Numbered from the stretch's first letter, positions 12,901 to 25,790 are shown. The stretch is 64,000 nucleotides of DNA from Numida meleagris (GCF_002078875.1 NC_034424.1:6937274-7001273); one strand, 5' to 3'. The notes: generated by a model from the letters alone, not told the origin. Program-made: numbers and translations.

Positions 12901-15900
12901 CAGCCCTCATAGTAAAGTTACTGGCAGGGAGCAGCACCATGGCACGCGGCACCGTGGGAGCTTCAGAGGAGCCAGAAGGACTCTTGGTTTTGGCTGAAGC
13001 ACCAGAACAAAGGGCACTTCGATTTAGAATCTCCACCAGAAGCCCATATTGCAGCTTTGTCCTTCTCCACCGCAAAGGAGCAGATTCTGCTCGTGCTGCC
13101 AAAACCACCAGGAAACATGAAAATGCAATGAGGCATCATCTTCCATCAATAAATTCAGGGTTGCTTTTTTTTTTTTTTTTCCTGTAGAGATTCTCTCCCA
13201 CCCCGGCAGCTGTATGCTAATTTCCCCTCGGCACCGCTTTATTATCACTCGGAACAGATGTTGCAGCCGCTCCAAAACGCGGAGGTGACAAAACCCATTA
13301 ACCCAGCCCAGCAGCCAGGCTGGGCAGCGAGCAGCTGTGACGGGGAAGGGCTCAGCCCCATCCCAACGCGCTCCTCCGCCAAACACCAACAAGAAGACTG
13401 CAAACCCACCGGCAGGAACACCCCTTGGATGTCATCTGCAAAACATGGATGGCTCAAAGGAGATGATGTCACTCATCAACGTGGCCCAAAGCTCAGGGAA
13501 ATCAGCTACAAGACCCCCCTCCCCCCTTGAGCTTCAAAACTTGGGCCCAAACGTGGATGCGATGACTTGTTGAGTGTTGGGTGCCCCACTTTGTGCATCT
13601 GCAGATGAAGTCACTCCCACCGCAGATAGATCCAGTCCCGAAAGGTTCAGCACTCCCCACGGCATTGATTCCCCCCGTGCAGCTCCTGGAGTAATTAGTG
13701 CCAGAATCTGTTTATGACCTTTGCATAAATTGTTCTTTTCTGACGGGAAAGCTGTTAAACACGTTAGCAAATATAATTAAGAGGGAAAGCGGGGGGGGGG
13801 CACAGAGATCTGGAATTAAATCTCTCTAATTAGAAATGCTTATTGTGACAACTTGGCTAAGGAAAACCCTCTGAAGCAGATCCTGCAGTTCCATTAATGC
13901 TTGCTCATTATGCCTCCCCGAGATAACCGGGCTGCCCACACGAGGGGAGCCACCTCTAACCTTTATCACTCCTAAGAAAAGCAATGAGGTGCTCCTCGGT
14001 GTGGGCGACGTGCACCCACACATGATGAGGCTGCAAAACCTTCCGAGGAGAGGGCAGAGCACAGCCTCCCTACAACCCCAGCGGCCTTTCCCAGCCTTAT
14101 CGCAGCCTCATCTCTCCTCCTTCACGGCCTTTGACCGCAGTCACCGTTCATGTTGCAAGAAACGTGCTTTGCTATCAGGTGATGGGAATGTTTAACCACC
14201 CTCAGACCAAGTTCCCATCGGGGAGATGCTGGCTGCAGGACGCACAGAGGTGCCATGCAAAGCGCTGGGAAGCAGCGGTGACGGAGCCCATTTATCACAT
14301 AGCAATACTTAGTATTACACAGAAAATCTGCATTGCACAGAATATTCACATGGATGCGGGGCATGCTCCTGGGCCTCCAGCTGGCTTCCCGATCAGGAGA
14401 TGACCCATGCAGCGAGCTATGGGGTGAATCATGGGGATGGGCAAGACAAGCAGGGCCAAGTGCTGCAGGGCTGCTCCCCTGGGAGCGGCACCTCCTGGCA
14501 CCCAGCGCTCCGACCCCACAAACCTCAGTGTCACGCTCACATTTCACACCCTGCAACTTTGCATGGGAAAATCCTCTTGGAGGAGCCCCGCTGCACGGCC
14601 AGCCCTCCTCCGGGTGCTCCCCACTGCCAGCGCTGGGGCCAGAGCTGAGCAGAATGAGCACAGAGAAGCGGGCAAGGAAAGCCCTGCTCCTCACTGGCAG
14701 CCCCAAAGAACAGCCCAAAGCTCCACAGCACAGATAGAGAAGGGGAAGCTGGGCTATAAAATCAAAGTGCAAAGGCCTTCAAAGCAACATCCTGGGTTTA
14801 CTGTAGGTTTTATTTTATTTGCTGTTTAAAGGCACAATTCTCCCACAGCTCTCCAAGATGCGAGTTGTTTGTTTTCCTCCTCCTGAGGCTCACCAGCAGC
14901 TTTCTTGGAAGATCACTCTCATGCAGAAGTGCTTCCCATAAGCACATCAGGTCTCAGCAGGCACACAAGCCTGCCTCAGACGCCGGGCACATTGCTGTCC
15001 TGGGGAACCACCAGGCTGACTGGCATTTCTCAGGCTCTACCCACTCTTGCACTGCACAAATACATAATAAAGTATAAATACACAGCTATATATACACACA
15101 CGATTCTCTCTCATTCCTGTTGCTTTTGTCAGAGGTGAACCCAGCCTTGGGAACGGGTGTCTACTGTAAAGCAAACCTGCAGCACCCTTGCACGAACCTA
15201 GTTGTTCCTGCAAACACTCCACGTACCTGATAAACCCAGCACAGCCAAACTGCCTTTCCTAGAAAGCAAACCAGTCTCTGAAGCATGTCTCAATTCAGAG
15301 CAGTCTGGGGATGCTCGGTGAGGGCACTGCCTGACCCCACACAGCACTGCAATGGGGTTTCCTGCACAGCATCCCCCATCTGTGAGCCCCAGAGCAAGGC
15401 TGGATGCGTGCTCAAGGCTCGGGCATTTCTTTTTCTCCCATGGGGCCAAATGCTTTTGTCATGCACATGGAGTCGAGCAGATTTCACAGACAATTCTGTG
15501 TTTGCAGCACAAACACAAATCACTTCTCCCGCTCCTCCCCTTCTCGGTCTGCTCTGCTCCCTGCCCACTCCCTTTCAAATACCAGATGTTCCATTTAGCA
15601 GTAAGCTACTATAAAACACAGCAAAAGATACGAACGCTATAAAAAGGCCAATTTACTCCCCCCTCCACCAGCGTTAAAGCACAGGGCTCGACGAGAAAGA
15701 GCAAATCTCCTCTAGAGGAACTTTTTCACCTCCCCCATTGATCAAGGCAGAGCCGGCAGCGCGAGCTGAGGTGTGAATCCCCCCCACCCCGCGGACACCA
15801 CCCCGCTGTCATCGCGTCCTGCACAGCTGTCAACATCTGCATCACCGCGCCAGGTTCAACCCCAGGTCAGCTGTCAGCACGGGCTCACGCTGCTCCTGAC

Positions 15901-18900
15901 ACGGGCATACAGGGCACTGCACAATGGGAGCTGCTCCCCAGGTCCGGCAGACCTGGCAAAATCAATCCTGAGATGTCAAGTGGAGTCCCAGCAAACAAAG
16001 GCTGACTTCCAAGCGGGTCTCTACCGCAGACAACGCTCTGCTCCATCACACCACCAATGAGCCAGACCCGAAGAGCAAGTCAGGATATGAGTCAGGCTGG
16101 TGGCTTTCCAAGGAGGCGAAGGAAGACCTTCCAGCTGGATGCTGGCTGCCCAGACAGGGCAGTCCCCCGAGTTAGGAAACAACAAGAGCAGATCCCGCGT
16201 TATCTCTTGCCACCCAAGCAACAACGCGGGTCGGGAGGAAGGGAGACAATGGGAAGGCTGCAGCCTTTGTTTGGTGACGGAAGGGCTTCCAGCCATCGCA
16301 TCGGGCACTTCGGGAAGGGGATGACCCCGCACACTAAGGATGTTGCAAAATGTGCTCTGCTGGGCTCTTATACAGCCCAGGAATCTCGGTGGCTGACACA
16401 GCACGCTGCGGAGACTTCTGCTATAGGTTTTTTCAGAGTGACCCGAGCCATCTGCACCCAGATTTGCCCAGTGTCTCTGATGGAGTCATTCATGCTTTTG
16501 CTAAAGCAACACCCCCTTCTGACACAAGGAAATAAATAATAAAAAAAAAAAGGCTCAGATGTCCCACTTACCCTAAGCTGAAGGGCTGCCACAGGGATAC
16601 ACCCCAAATGGTTACACCCTGCATAACCTTCCTGCTAACAAGGAGGAGACCCGTCAGGTTGCACTCATCCAGAATGCTCTGCATTCCCATTCCCAGAAGG
16701 AATATCAGCCGAACATTCATAGAATATAACCAGAAACAGGGAAGGTGCCTGCAGCAGCTCAACTCCTCGACAGCCCCACACCCAACAGCAAAATCACAGC
16801 TCTAGGGAGAGGTTGGCTACCCACACACAGTGCCCGTGCTCACAGGGCTCAGCAGCTGCAGGGCCACTGATAAACCCAAGCTCTATGAAACTTGTCCCCT
16901 CCTTCTACCCCTCAACAGCAACTGCTCCAGCAGCAAAGCTTTGCTGCACACATTGCTCCGTGCTCTGCTCGCTGCTTTGGCAGAGCTCAGCTCGGCCCCT
17001 TGCAGAGCACTCAGAGGGCGGAGGACGAACGCAGCCGCTCCTTGGGTTGCATCATTGGATGGAGCACAACGCTGAGCTGCAACCAAAGAAAACAGAAGGG
17101 GAGGGGGGAAAATTAAATTTAAAAAGAAAAGTCATTTTTATTAAAGACAGAGCTTCTCCAGGCTGTCCTGTTCTTGATGGGGAAACGCAACACTGGGAAA
17201 AGTACCCCTTAATTAACACTGGGTTTGAAGTTGTAAGAACTTTCATTTTTATTAGCAGCTGCCCTAAGACAGAAAGCAAGCCTTCCCCTCTCCTTATAAA
17301 AGCAACATCAGAGGGAACACAGCTTTGGATACAGCAGAACACAGGAGGAGCAGAGCACAGGTGCACGAGGGTGGGATCCAAGCAGGGAAGCTGTGTTCAC
17401 TGCTGGGTTTTAAGCTTGTTTCAAGTGAAGGATCCACCTGAGGGCAAAGCCAGCATGCAGGAGGAGGAAATACTCTGCTATGCAGCTCTAGGAAGGTGCA
17501 TCCATGCTCAAAATAAACAGCTAACAATGAAAACAGAGCTGTGAGATTGGCGCGTTTGAGAGACTCCTGTAGGAGGGCTCAGCTCAGAGAGAAGTATGGC
17601 AGCAGAAGGGCTCCAACTCTGCAGTGAGAAAAGGGCTGTGTCTCTTTAAGAATGGACAAAGCAGCAGATCAACAATTTGCCCTGGGGTCAGTCTGAAGCA
17701 ACATTTCTGTCCCAGCCAAGAGCTGGGCTCTGTCTGGCTGCGGAGGAGCAGAAGGAAGCAAAGGCTCTGCAGCACCCACAGGCTGGCACGGTGCGGGCAG
17801 GGGGTGATGCTCGGCCCCCAGGGCTGCCCAGCCATTCCTCTCAGCCCAGTGTAACCAAGGCCCTGATGCACACCTGCCCTGGTCCAGCAAAAGCCTCAAA
17901 CCCCGCAGCCTAACCCCAAACCCAAGCGCTCAGCTCAGATGCAGCCAAGCAGCTCGGTACCTCTGCTGTAGAGCAGTTTCTCCTGCAGGAACCAAACACC
18001 GAGGTGCCCGTTGCCCAGTGGTACCCCAGCCCAATGGGCCACCACCACCAGGCATGCACAAACAGAGCATTTTTTGCAGCTCATCATCACGCTGCTGGGA
18101 GAGAGGGCAGCTTCCACGCTTGGTCCCAGCTGGAAGAGCGACGGCACAGCCTGGGTTCGGGGCTTTGCGTTTTTCAAGGCGACTGTGCAAGAGCCCGCTC
18201 CTGTAGGTGTTGAAGGCGGGTATTTAACTCTCATCAATCATTCAAGAGGGGAAAAAAACATTCTCACTGCTTCTTATGCTCCTTGGCACAGCCCGCAGGA
18301 TCCATCTAACACCTTCAGTCGCCTCCTGCCCCAGCAGAGCCCACAGGAGCCTTCAGCCTCGGGTCACATCATTCCTCACTGCCTCAGCCAACAGAGGAAG
18401 AGGGCATCACCTCCAGCAAGGTTTCAGGGTGCTCTGAGACGTTTGCTCCCAGCGATGCTGCAGGAGGATGGGAAGGAAAACTGCAGCGGGTTCCTATTTG
18501 CAAGGCGCTCACGAGTTCGGCCGCACAAAACAGAGCACCTTTTTTTCCAGCCCCTTTGTAAAGCTCAGCACATCCGAACGGGAAGTCAGTGAGACACAGT
18601 AAACAGTGATCTGTAATGAGGCCATTTTTTTTATAGCTGCTTTTGGAACAGAACTCGACTTCGAGAAGCGGAGAGTAAATAAAAAGCAAGGGGACCTGAG
18701 CGGGGTAAACTGGAGCGGCTACAGAGCAGCGGAGAGATGGAGAGCAGGAGGTGAGAGGGGTCATCCCCTGCCTGGGAGCACGGATACATGGTCCTATAGG
18801 GGAACCACTCTCCTACATGCAGGAACAGTGACACACTCCCAGCTCACCCAGGCTGGGTTCTGTTGGTGCCATGGCGCTGGGTACAGCCTCGGACACGGAC

Positions 18901-19474
18901 CCTGCTCAAACAACCACTTGCCAGCTGCATTCAAGTTAGCTGCTGTCAGGACTCATTGAAGCAATTACAGCCGTGGTAGTTACAAAGCCTTCAAGCGGCA
19001 CGCTGAACTCCCAAAGCCTCGTGAATAATTGCTGCACAACAGACGCTTACTCCTCCATCTTCCGCGTACCTGGGGGAAGCGTTTGCAGCAAGCCACCTGC
19101 TCCCAGTGCCACGGCAAACGACTGCCTACATCACCACTAAGTGGGACTCTGATACCAAATTATTCCCATCTTGCAGAGGACCAGCAGCCTTGCAGCTCCT
19201 GGCGGCCCAGGCAGGTGTGCGGCATCACACACCACCACGTGCTGCCAGAGCAGCCCAGCTGCGGGGCCAGTTACATTTGCTGCATCTCCATCTCGGGAGC
19301 CCTAATAAAACCTCCAGGCGCTGCAGACCGAGATGGATTATCCACAGAGAGATGTCAATATGCAACAAATAAAGAACCCTTAATGAGCTGACCACCGCTG
19401 TCAAGCTGACGTCTGTGCACACACAGATGCACCCATCAGACATGAGGTTGCTCAATTTCAAGTATCCAGGAGAT

Positions 19475-19566
19475 TGAATCACTAAGGTTGGAAAAGATCT
19501 CTGCGATCCCCAAGCTCAGCCCCAACCCATCCCCACTGCCCACATCCCTCAGTGCCACATCTCTCA
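19475..19566 (-). mobile_element. CR1 LINE fragment, reverse orientation
   Basis: GAATCACTAAGGTTGGAAAA, then GATCTCTGCGATCCCCAAG and a CCCCAACCCATCCCCACTGC stretch ending in CACATCCCTCAGTGCCACAT, is the complement of a chicken CR1 3' region. It lies in VAV2 intron 1, in the same direction as VAV2 transcription. Confidence 0.8.
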
Positions 19567-22345
19567 TGGAGGATCAGTTTTATCCAAGGCAAATGAAAAA
19601 AAAAAAAAATCAACTAGCAATCTCCCTTAAACATGCAATAAGAAGCCTCGCCATGCTGAACCCAAGTTTAGAGTCATTTAATTTATATTTGGCCCGAGAC
19701 TTGACCAAATGATGATTCAAAGCTAATTATTGATGGAAATCTCAAGCTCAGAGCTCTCCATCTCACAAAGAGAGCACAGGATGGAGAGCAGCTGCACCAC
19801 ACAGTGACGGGCTCTCTCTGGGGGAGAGCAGCAGGGTGCTGGGCATGGCTTCGTGTAGGAGCAGGGAGGGCGAGCTGGAGGGTGCTGCATGTGCCCACAT
19901 TTGGGAATCAAGATGCCTCGCACCACTCTCAGCTGGTTGGCAAAACTGCTTAAATCGCCCCCGAAATCCAATCACTGTAACTGACACGGTGATCAATAAG
20001 TGCTGAGGGCACGCACCGCAGCCCCGCTCCCACCTCTCCAGAAACAGCCTCCACAGCAAAAGCAATTAGCAGAAATGAAGTTTTACTCCAGGCTCATCAG
20101 CAGCGGCCTCGCATCCGCCAACTCTCGGAACAGAGCGGGGTTTTAAGGCTTCTTCCTGCTCATTATGTCTCCATTGAGGTTCAGCAGCTTTGGGAGGACA
20201 AGCAAACAGGGTCACCCTGTCCTGCCAGGCACCGCCGGGGATCCCTGCCTCCTGCCTCTGGGATCCAGCAGGACAAAAGCAAGCCTGAGGTCACAGCCTC
20301 CTAGGGTTTGGCAAATAAATGAGTTCAAGGAACACAGCCCGGTGCCATGGAGTAAGGCACCGCAGCAGCATGGAGAGGGAGCACAGCGAGGAGCCGTGGG
20401 AAGGGGACACGGGGTCACCCCCTGCAGCCTCACCCACTGCAGAGCCGGACCTGTGCTCCAACCGCACCACGTCCCCGACAGCTGCAAGCAAAACCAAACC
20501 AGCAGGGATGGGGGAAGGAAAGAAAACACACGACAGCGTCTGGATCTTTGCAGGGATGGGATTTCACCTCCGGCCTTTGAAGTGGTGCTCACCTCAGGCA
20601 AAAAGCTGTTGCTCGTTACGCACCTGCACAGCCCCATTTGATTCACTCAGAAGGAGATGACAGAGCCTTGCTGGGGGGTTTCAAGGCTGGCACATGTGCC
20701 TTGTCCCCTGGCACTTCAGATAAATGAAGGAAACTCTCTGCACAAGGCAGGCAGCTGGTGACCCAGCCCAGCCCGTCAGCTTGAATGCATGTTTAGCATC
20801 CACAACCACCTCTGAGGTTCGAACACACTCTGTCTTGCACATCCCAGCCCCGGTGTCTGAACGCATCACCGCTGTTTCACCAAACTCCACACCTCCCGCA
20901 GGCTCAGCTCGGCCCACCCTGTCCGTAAAGCCAACGAAGCACTGGGGTACTGCAGGCAGAAAGCGACAGAGCACAGCTGTGAGCTCCCACCTCCACCGAG
21001 CAGCACCTGCCCTGCAGAGGCAGCACGAGCTCCTTCCCAAACTGCTGCTGGGACCTTCCCCAGGTCGCAGCCACCATCCCTAAACCCGCTCCTGTCTCCC
21101 CCCCCGGGGCGAGGATTTAAACCCAACCTAGCTTTGCAGGGCTGTAATATTTCCTTGAAAGAACAACCCCACGTTGAGCCATTCGCAGCGTGTTCTAACA
21201 AAGCTCCGCTCCCCGCACGGCTCCAGTGGGACAGTTTCTATTTGGTGACATCTGCCTGCGCAGAAGGATCAGTTTATAGCCTGGAGAGCCACAGGGAAGC
21301 CCCCAGCGCATCGGGTCGTGGTGTTCACGCTCAGCATCAGGCCTGAGCAGCTCCCAGCTGAGCTGTCCTTGGGCACCCAGCCCCAAAGCACCCTAACCCC
21401 AGCACAAGGGAGAGGCACCTGTGGGCACGCAGCGTGCTGGCACAGCACGGAGCAGAACTCGCCATCACGTTACACATTAGCTCTCAATACTTTGATAAGC
21501 AGAACATCACGTGCCCTCGCGAGCAGGAATTTTCCCCTCCCTGCTCACCGAGGGATCGCGCTGCTGCTCGGCACGGCACGCAGGGGACGGGGCTGCACGC
21601 TTTGCTGTTTGCAAGCGATCTCGTTTCCCGATTCCCGTGCAAATACACAAGCAGAGCATCTGATGCCGAAACAACCAGGGCTGGTTTGGGGTTCATCTCC
21701 ACCAAAACAGGCAAACGCTGGAAACGCTTCCAAGGAACGCAATCCTAAAGCTTTACAGTTCCCCTACCTCCGAGCCAGGGTGGGAGCTGGGCGTGAGGAC
21801 GGCAGGACACGGCGAGAAATGGGAACAGCGATGGGGACAGCAGGGAGCGCAGCGAGGAGTGGGAACGCGGCTGGGAGCGCCCCGAGCGCTGCGGGAAGGG
21901 GCTGCGGGGCAGCGGGACGCGGGGAGGAGCGCGGTTGTTATTTTTCATCTTCCTGGGGAAACTTTTGCTCTCAAGGTCAGTTTCCTCCCAGGGCAACGCT
22001 GGAGACCGCCGGCTCCTCCAGCGCATCAAAGCCGAATTAATGGCTCGTTAAGAGCCCGGAAAGTAATCACGCAGCCCTCACCTCGGCTCCGTTAGTTGCT
22101 TTTGTTTCCGGATGATGTAAATAAGGGGGGAGAAGTTTCCTTCTTTCCCCCCCCAGCCCGTTCCCGTGGTCCCCCCGCAGAAGCCGAGCCCCGCGGTGCG
22201 GGAGGGGAGGACAAAGCGCAGGGTCAGGGGCCGAGGGGCCGATGCGGACCCCGGCCCGAACCCGCCCCGTCCCGCGTCGACCCACGAAGTTTTGCGCGAA
22301 CGACACAAAGAGCCGCGCGGGGCCCCGACCCCTCTCCCTTCCTAC

Positions 22346-22549
22346 CTGGGACATCTGGGGCCTGAAGTTGATGTCCTTGAGGTCGATGGAGCCGGGGGAG
22401 AGGTTGTGCAGCAGCTGGCACAGCAGCACCCCGTCCCGCAGCGCCTGCGCCAGGTCGAAGACCACCGCCGAGGGCCAAACCACGCGGTGGTTGGGGGGCA
22501 AAACTTTGCAGTCGATCAACCACCGCCCGCACTGCCGCCACTCCTCCAT
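22346..22549 (-). CDS. VAV2: VAV2 coding exon 1 (start codon, CH domain residues 1-68)
   Basis: This exon encodes the VAV2 N-terminus, beginning [15 protein letters not shown] and ending [10 protein letters not shown], then the donor GTAGGAAG (from 22,345 down). The ATG at 22,549 sits in a strong context (G at -3, G at +4; GCGGCCATGG). VAV2 is a cytoplasmic guanine-nucleotide exchange factor for Rho/Rac GTPases acting downstream of receptor tyrosine kinases and adhesion receptors. Residues 1-107 encoded here and in exon 2 form the CH domain. The residues differ from the human sequence I remember at only one early position (Glu for Gln at residue 3). The remaining exons lie left of the window. 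Confidence 0.97.
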
Positions 22550-23043
22550 GGCCGCGGCCCCGCTCGCTCTCGGCCTTCCTCCTTCCTCCTCCTCCTCGCT
22601 GCTCAGCGAGGGGCAGCTCCGCTCCGAGCCGCCGCGCTACGGCCCCGCTCCATCGCCGCCCGCCGCCCGGGGAAGCATCGCATCGCTCCTCCGCGCAGGA
22701 GGAAGGAGGAGGAAGAGGAGGCGGGGGACGGCGCGGAGTTTTCCGGCGGAGGGCTGCCCCTGTGCGGCCCCACAGCCGCGCTCAGCCGCTCCGCATCGCC
22801 CCGCGGACAAAGGAGCCGCCCCCGCGTAAGTTGCGCCCGCCGGGCCCTGCCCCGAGGAAAGTTGCGGGGCCCCACCTGCCCGCAGCACGGCTCGCGCTGC
22901 CGCCGCCGCACCGGGTGGGAGTTTTCTGCTCCCCCCGCACAGCCCCGCAGCCCCCGCCCCGACGGGAGGAGCTCCCGGTCCGCCCCCCCCGCCCCTTTGT
23001 CTGCGGGAGCCCCAGCCGGGCCGGGGGCGGTGCGTGCCGCCTC

Positions 23044-23180
23044 CGCTCCTTTTTTTCCTTTCTTTTCCTCTTTGATTTTTTTTTTCCACCTTTATTTTTC
23101 CTTTTTTTTTTTTCCTCGCTTGCCTTTCCTTTTTTTTTTATCCCCTCTCTTCCTCCTCTCCGCGTTTCCTCTCCTTTGCT
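23044..23180 (+). repeat. Homopyrimidine tract (T/C-rich on + strand)
   Basis: About 135 bases of almost pure T and C, with few interruptions, just upstream of VAV2 exon 1. It is purine-rich on the VAV2-sense strand. It may lie within or just outside the VAV2 5' UTR or core promoter. Confidence 0.8.
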
Positions 23181-23330
23181 CCGCACAGAGCCGCCTCTCC
23201 GTGCCGCACCCCGCTCTGCAGCCCCGACCCCCCCGCCCCGCGCAGCCCGAGCTCCCGCATCCCCCGCACACGGTCCCGCTTTGTGTGCCCGCTCCGCAGC
23301 TCGTGTTTGGGCCGCAAACACTGCACGGAG

Positions 23331-24485
23331 ATGTTAACCCGAACAACCCTGTGTTCCTTGACTTCCAAACACAAAGACAACTCCGATCATTAATTACCGG
23401 TGTATTTATGACAAACCTCAACTCTCAGCCATTAAGTCCTTGGCAGCAAATTCTTGACAATCTCTGATTTTCACCAGTGGCATCCATCCAGCTCAGCACG
23501 GCCTCTTTTCGGATCAGCTCTGAGTTTTCTTCGGAGAAAACCTTCTCCCAAGAGTTTGCTGATCCGTTTCCATCCTGGCGATGCAGAGAGGCAGAGCCCG
23601 GGCCGGGGGAAGCAATTCACCTGGATGCCAAAATGCAGCGCTAACCTCTTCCAAATGGAGCCGAGTGGGGATGGAGAGAGAGCAACACCACCGGTATGAG
23701 CCCTCATTTCCAGGATGGGGAGGAGGATCCAGGATGTGTGCGGTGCCCGGTTCCTTGTGGCTGGGCAGGATGAGTGCAAGCACGGGGATTGAGCAGCACC
23801 GTGTGCCCCGGCCCCACAATCAGAGCTGCGCTGTGCCCCCGCTGCACTCAGCAGCACTGACTTCAGGCAGCGCTTCCCCGTGCCATGATCTCTCATTATA
23901 ACTTTCCTGTTGTTGAAGCTGTTTGTTAAGGTTTTCTTGTGGAGGTGTGGAGAGGTTCATGGTGTGCTGGGCTGCCCGGTGAGCTCAGGTGCGTGGGTAG
24001 AAGACTACAGAGGAGTTTACTCCAGGTGTCTAACGAAGTCTGCTGGCAAGGGCCTGGCTTTTTGCTGCGTGGTGAGGAGCAGAGTTGGGCCTTGGGCACT
24101 TGGAACAGTCACTGCAGCCTGCGAGGGTGGTGAGGAGGGAAGTTCGCTTCTCATCCACTGGGAAAACAGTGGAGAGCAGAGATAGCAAAAAACTTAACAA
24201 AACAGCAACAAAATAAAGAATAGCAAACAATGTATGTGTCTGTGAGGCACCCAGAGGCGGACATCTCCCTCTGCTGGGGACTGGGTGCAGAGCTGCACTG
24301 ACTGATGTTAGGACTTCCTCATGAGAGGAGCCGATTGAGAACTGAGGGCACGGGAAAGGTAATAGCAGAAGTAACATCGTGATATTTCCGTTCAAAAAAG
24401 TCTCCGTAATGGGGTGCAGGCGGGCAGTGAGTGCTGCAGGGGAGTCCTGAGCTGGGGGAGGGGGTGAATGGGGGGGTGTAACAAG
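23331..24485. other. Intergenic, VAV2-BRD3OS; nothing recognised
   Basis: Mixed-composition DNA without a convincing coding frame, RNA gene or repeat that I can name. Confidence 0.6.
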
Positions 24486-24862
24486 GTGTGGAAGGGGAAG
24501 GGGGAAGGGAAGGGAAGGAAAAAGAGAAGAAAAAAGAAAAGAAAATAAAAAAAGAAAGGAGATGAGAGAGGAAGAAAAGGAGAGAGAAAGAAAAGAAAAA
24601 GAGAAAAAAGGAAAGGAGAAGAGAGAAAAAGAAAAAGGGAAAAAAGGAAAAAAAAGGAAAGAAAAAAAGGAAAAAGGAAAAATGGGGAAAAAGGAAAAAT
24701 GGGGAAAAAGGAAAAAGAGGAAAAAAGGAAAAAGAGGAAAAAAGGAAAAAGAGGAAAAAAGGAAAAAGAGGAAAAAAAGGAAATAGAGGAAAAAAAGGAA
24801 ATAGAGGAAAAAGAGGAAAAAGGAAAAAGAGGAAAAAGGAAAAAGGGAAAAAAAGGAAAGAC
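24486..24862 (+). repeat. Homopurine tract with 17-bp minisatellite
   Basis: About 375 bases of nearly uninterrupted A and G on the plus strand. From about 24,710 to 24,780 a 17-base unit, GGAAAAAGAGGAAAAAA, repeats about four times, followed by shorter GGAAATAGA and GGAAAAAGA variants. Translated, it gives long Lys/Glu (plus) or Phe/Ser/Leu (minus) frames that are artefacts. Such tracts can adopt triplex (H-DNA) structure. Confidence 0.9.
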
Positions 24863-25196
24863 TTAAATACACGGATGCGTGCAAGGAGGCGGCACTGTAC
24901 TGCACAAACCCACGCACACACACCTGGGGGCGGCCGCCTTCCAGCAGCAAAGCACGAGCACGTTCTGCGCGTCCCCGAGCCCCCACCGCGCGCTGACCCC
25001 CCCCGGCCAGGAGGCTTCCAAGCCCCATCCCGTTCCCGAGGCAGCAGTGTCTGCGTGCCGCCATCGCCCCCTCCCGGACCAATCCAGCAGCGCGGCCCCC
25101 GCAGCCCCGGGCAGGGTCTGGTCCCGCCAGGCTGTGCTTCCCAGAACATTTTAGTCACCGCACTGGGATTAAGAGTTCCCCTACTTGGACAGTTTG

Positions 25197-25790
25197 GGGT
25201 TTGGGATACGGTTAGGGTTAGGGTTAGGGTTGGAGTTATGGTTATCTTTATGGTTAGGGTTTGGGTAATGGTTAGGTAATGCTTATGGATAGGGTTGTGG
25301 GTAGGGTTATGGTTATGGTTAGGGTTATGATTAGGATTAGGGTTAGGGTTATCTTTATGGTTAGGGTTTGGGTAATGGTTAGGTTATGGTTATGGGTAGG
25401 GTTACAGTTATGGTTTGGATTATGGTTAGGATTATGGTTATGGTTAGGGTAACAGGTTATGGTTATGGATAGGGTTACAGTTATGGTTATGGTTAGGGTT
25501 ATCTTTATGGTTAGGGTTTGGGTAACAGGTTATGGTTATGTTTGGGGTTATGGATAGGGTTACAGTTACAGTTAGGGTTAGGTTATGGTTAGTGTTATGG
25601 TTTGGGTTATGGTTATCTTTATGGTTATGTTTAGGGTTAGGGTTATGGTTAGGATTAGGGTTAGGGTTATCTTTATGGTTAGGGTTTGGGTAATGGTTAG
25701 GTTATCGTTATGGATAGGGTTACTGTTACGGTTAGGGTTATGGTTAGGGGTACAGTTAGGGTTAGTGTTATGGTTAGGATTGCACTGCGT
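25197..25790 (+). repeat. Interstitial telomere-like array (TTAGGG/TTATGG hexamers)
   Basis: About 590 bases made of hexamers of the form GGTTAG, GGTTAT, GGATAG, GGTTAC and GGTTTG, with short perfect TTAGGG runs at about 25,210-25,230 and 25,335-25,350. A longer block beginning GTTATCTTTATGGTTAGGG recurs at 25,241, 25,348, 25,498 and 25,666, with a partial copy at 25,612. The G-rich strand is the plus strand. Unique sequence on both sides shows this is internal, not a chromosome end. Confidence 0.9.

Larger units (their letters stand above)
281..22345 (-). other. VAV2: VAV2 intron 1 (22,065 bp)
   Basis: Non-coding sequence between two exactly placed VAV2 exons. The open frames inside it (the longest are about 200-240 codons) show no recognisable domain and no conserved splice context, and they overlap on both strands, so I treat them as chance. 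It holds an A/GAA microsatellite near 5.9 kb, a CR1 3' fragment near 9.9 kb and a reversed CR1 fragment near 19.5 kb. Homopolymer runs sit near 13.17 kb (T) and 13.79 kb (G). Long first introns often carry enhancers. Two AT-rich, homeodomain-site-like clusters (10,270-10,380 and 13,765-13,850) are the only candidates I see. No RNA gene was recognised. Confidence 0.9.
21750..23330 (-). promoter_or_regulatory. VAV2: CpG island / VAV2 promoter and 5' UTR
   Basis: A GC- and CpG-rich block surrounds VAV2 exon 1. The transcription start should lie between about 22,550 and 23,040 on the minus strand. No TATA box is evident, as is usual for CpG-island promoters. Long open frames on both strands here (up to 433 codons) result from GC richness and lack of stops, not genes. 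Boundaries are judged by eye. Confidence 0.75.

Noticed and set aside
22166..23467. 433-codon plus-strand open frame over the VAV2 promoter
   Set aside because: It runs antisense through VAV2 exon 1 and a GC-rich island plus a pyrimidine tract. It is low-complexity Pro/Arg/Ala/Phe with overlapping frames on both strands, so it reflects composition, not a gene.
24030..25082. 350-codon minus-strand Phe/Ser/Leu frame and matching plus-strand Lys/Glu frame
   Set aside because: Both are translations of the homopurine minisatellite.
25197..25790. True chromosome end
   Set aside because: Unique genic sequence continues on both sides and the hexamers are heavily diverged.
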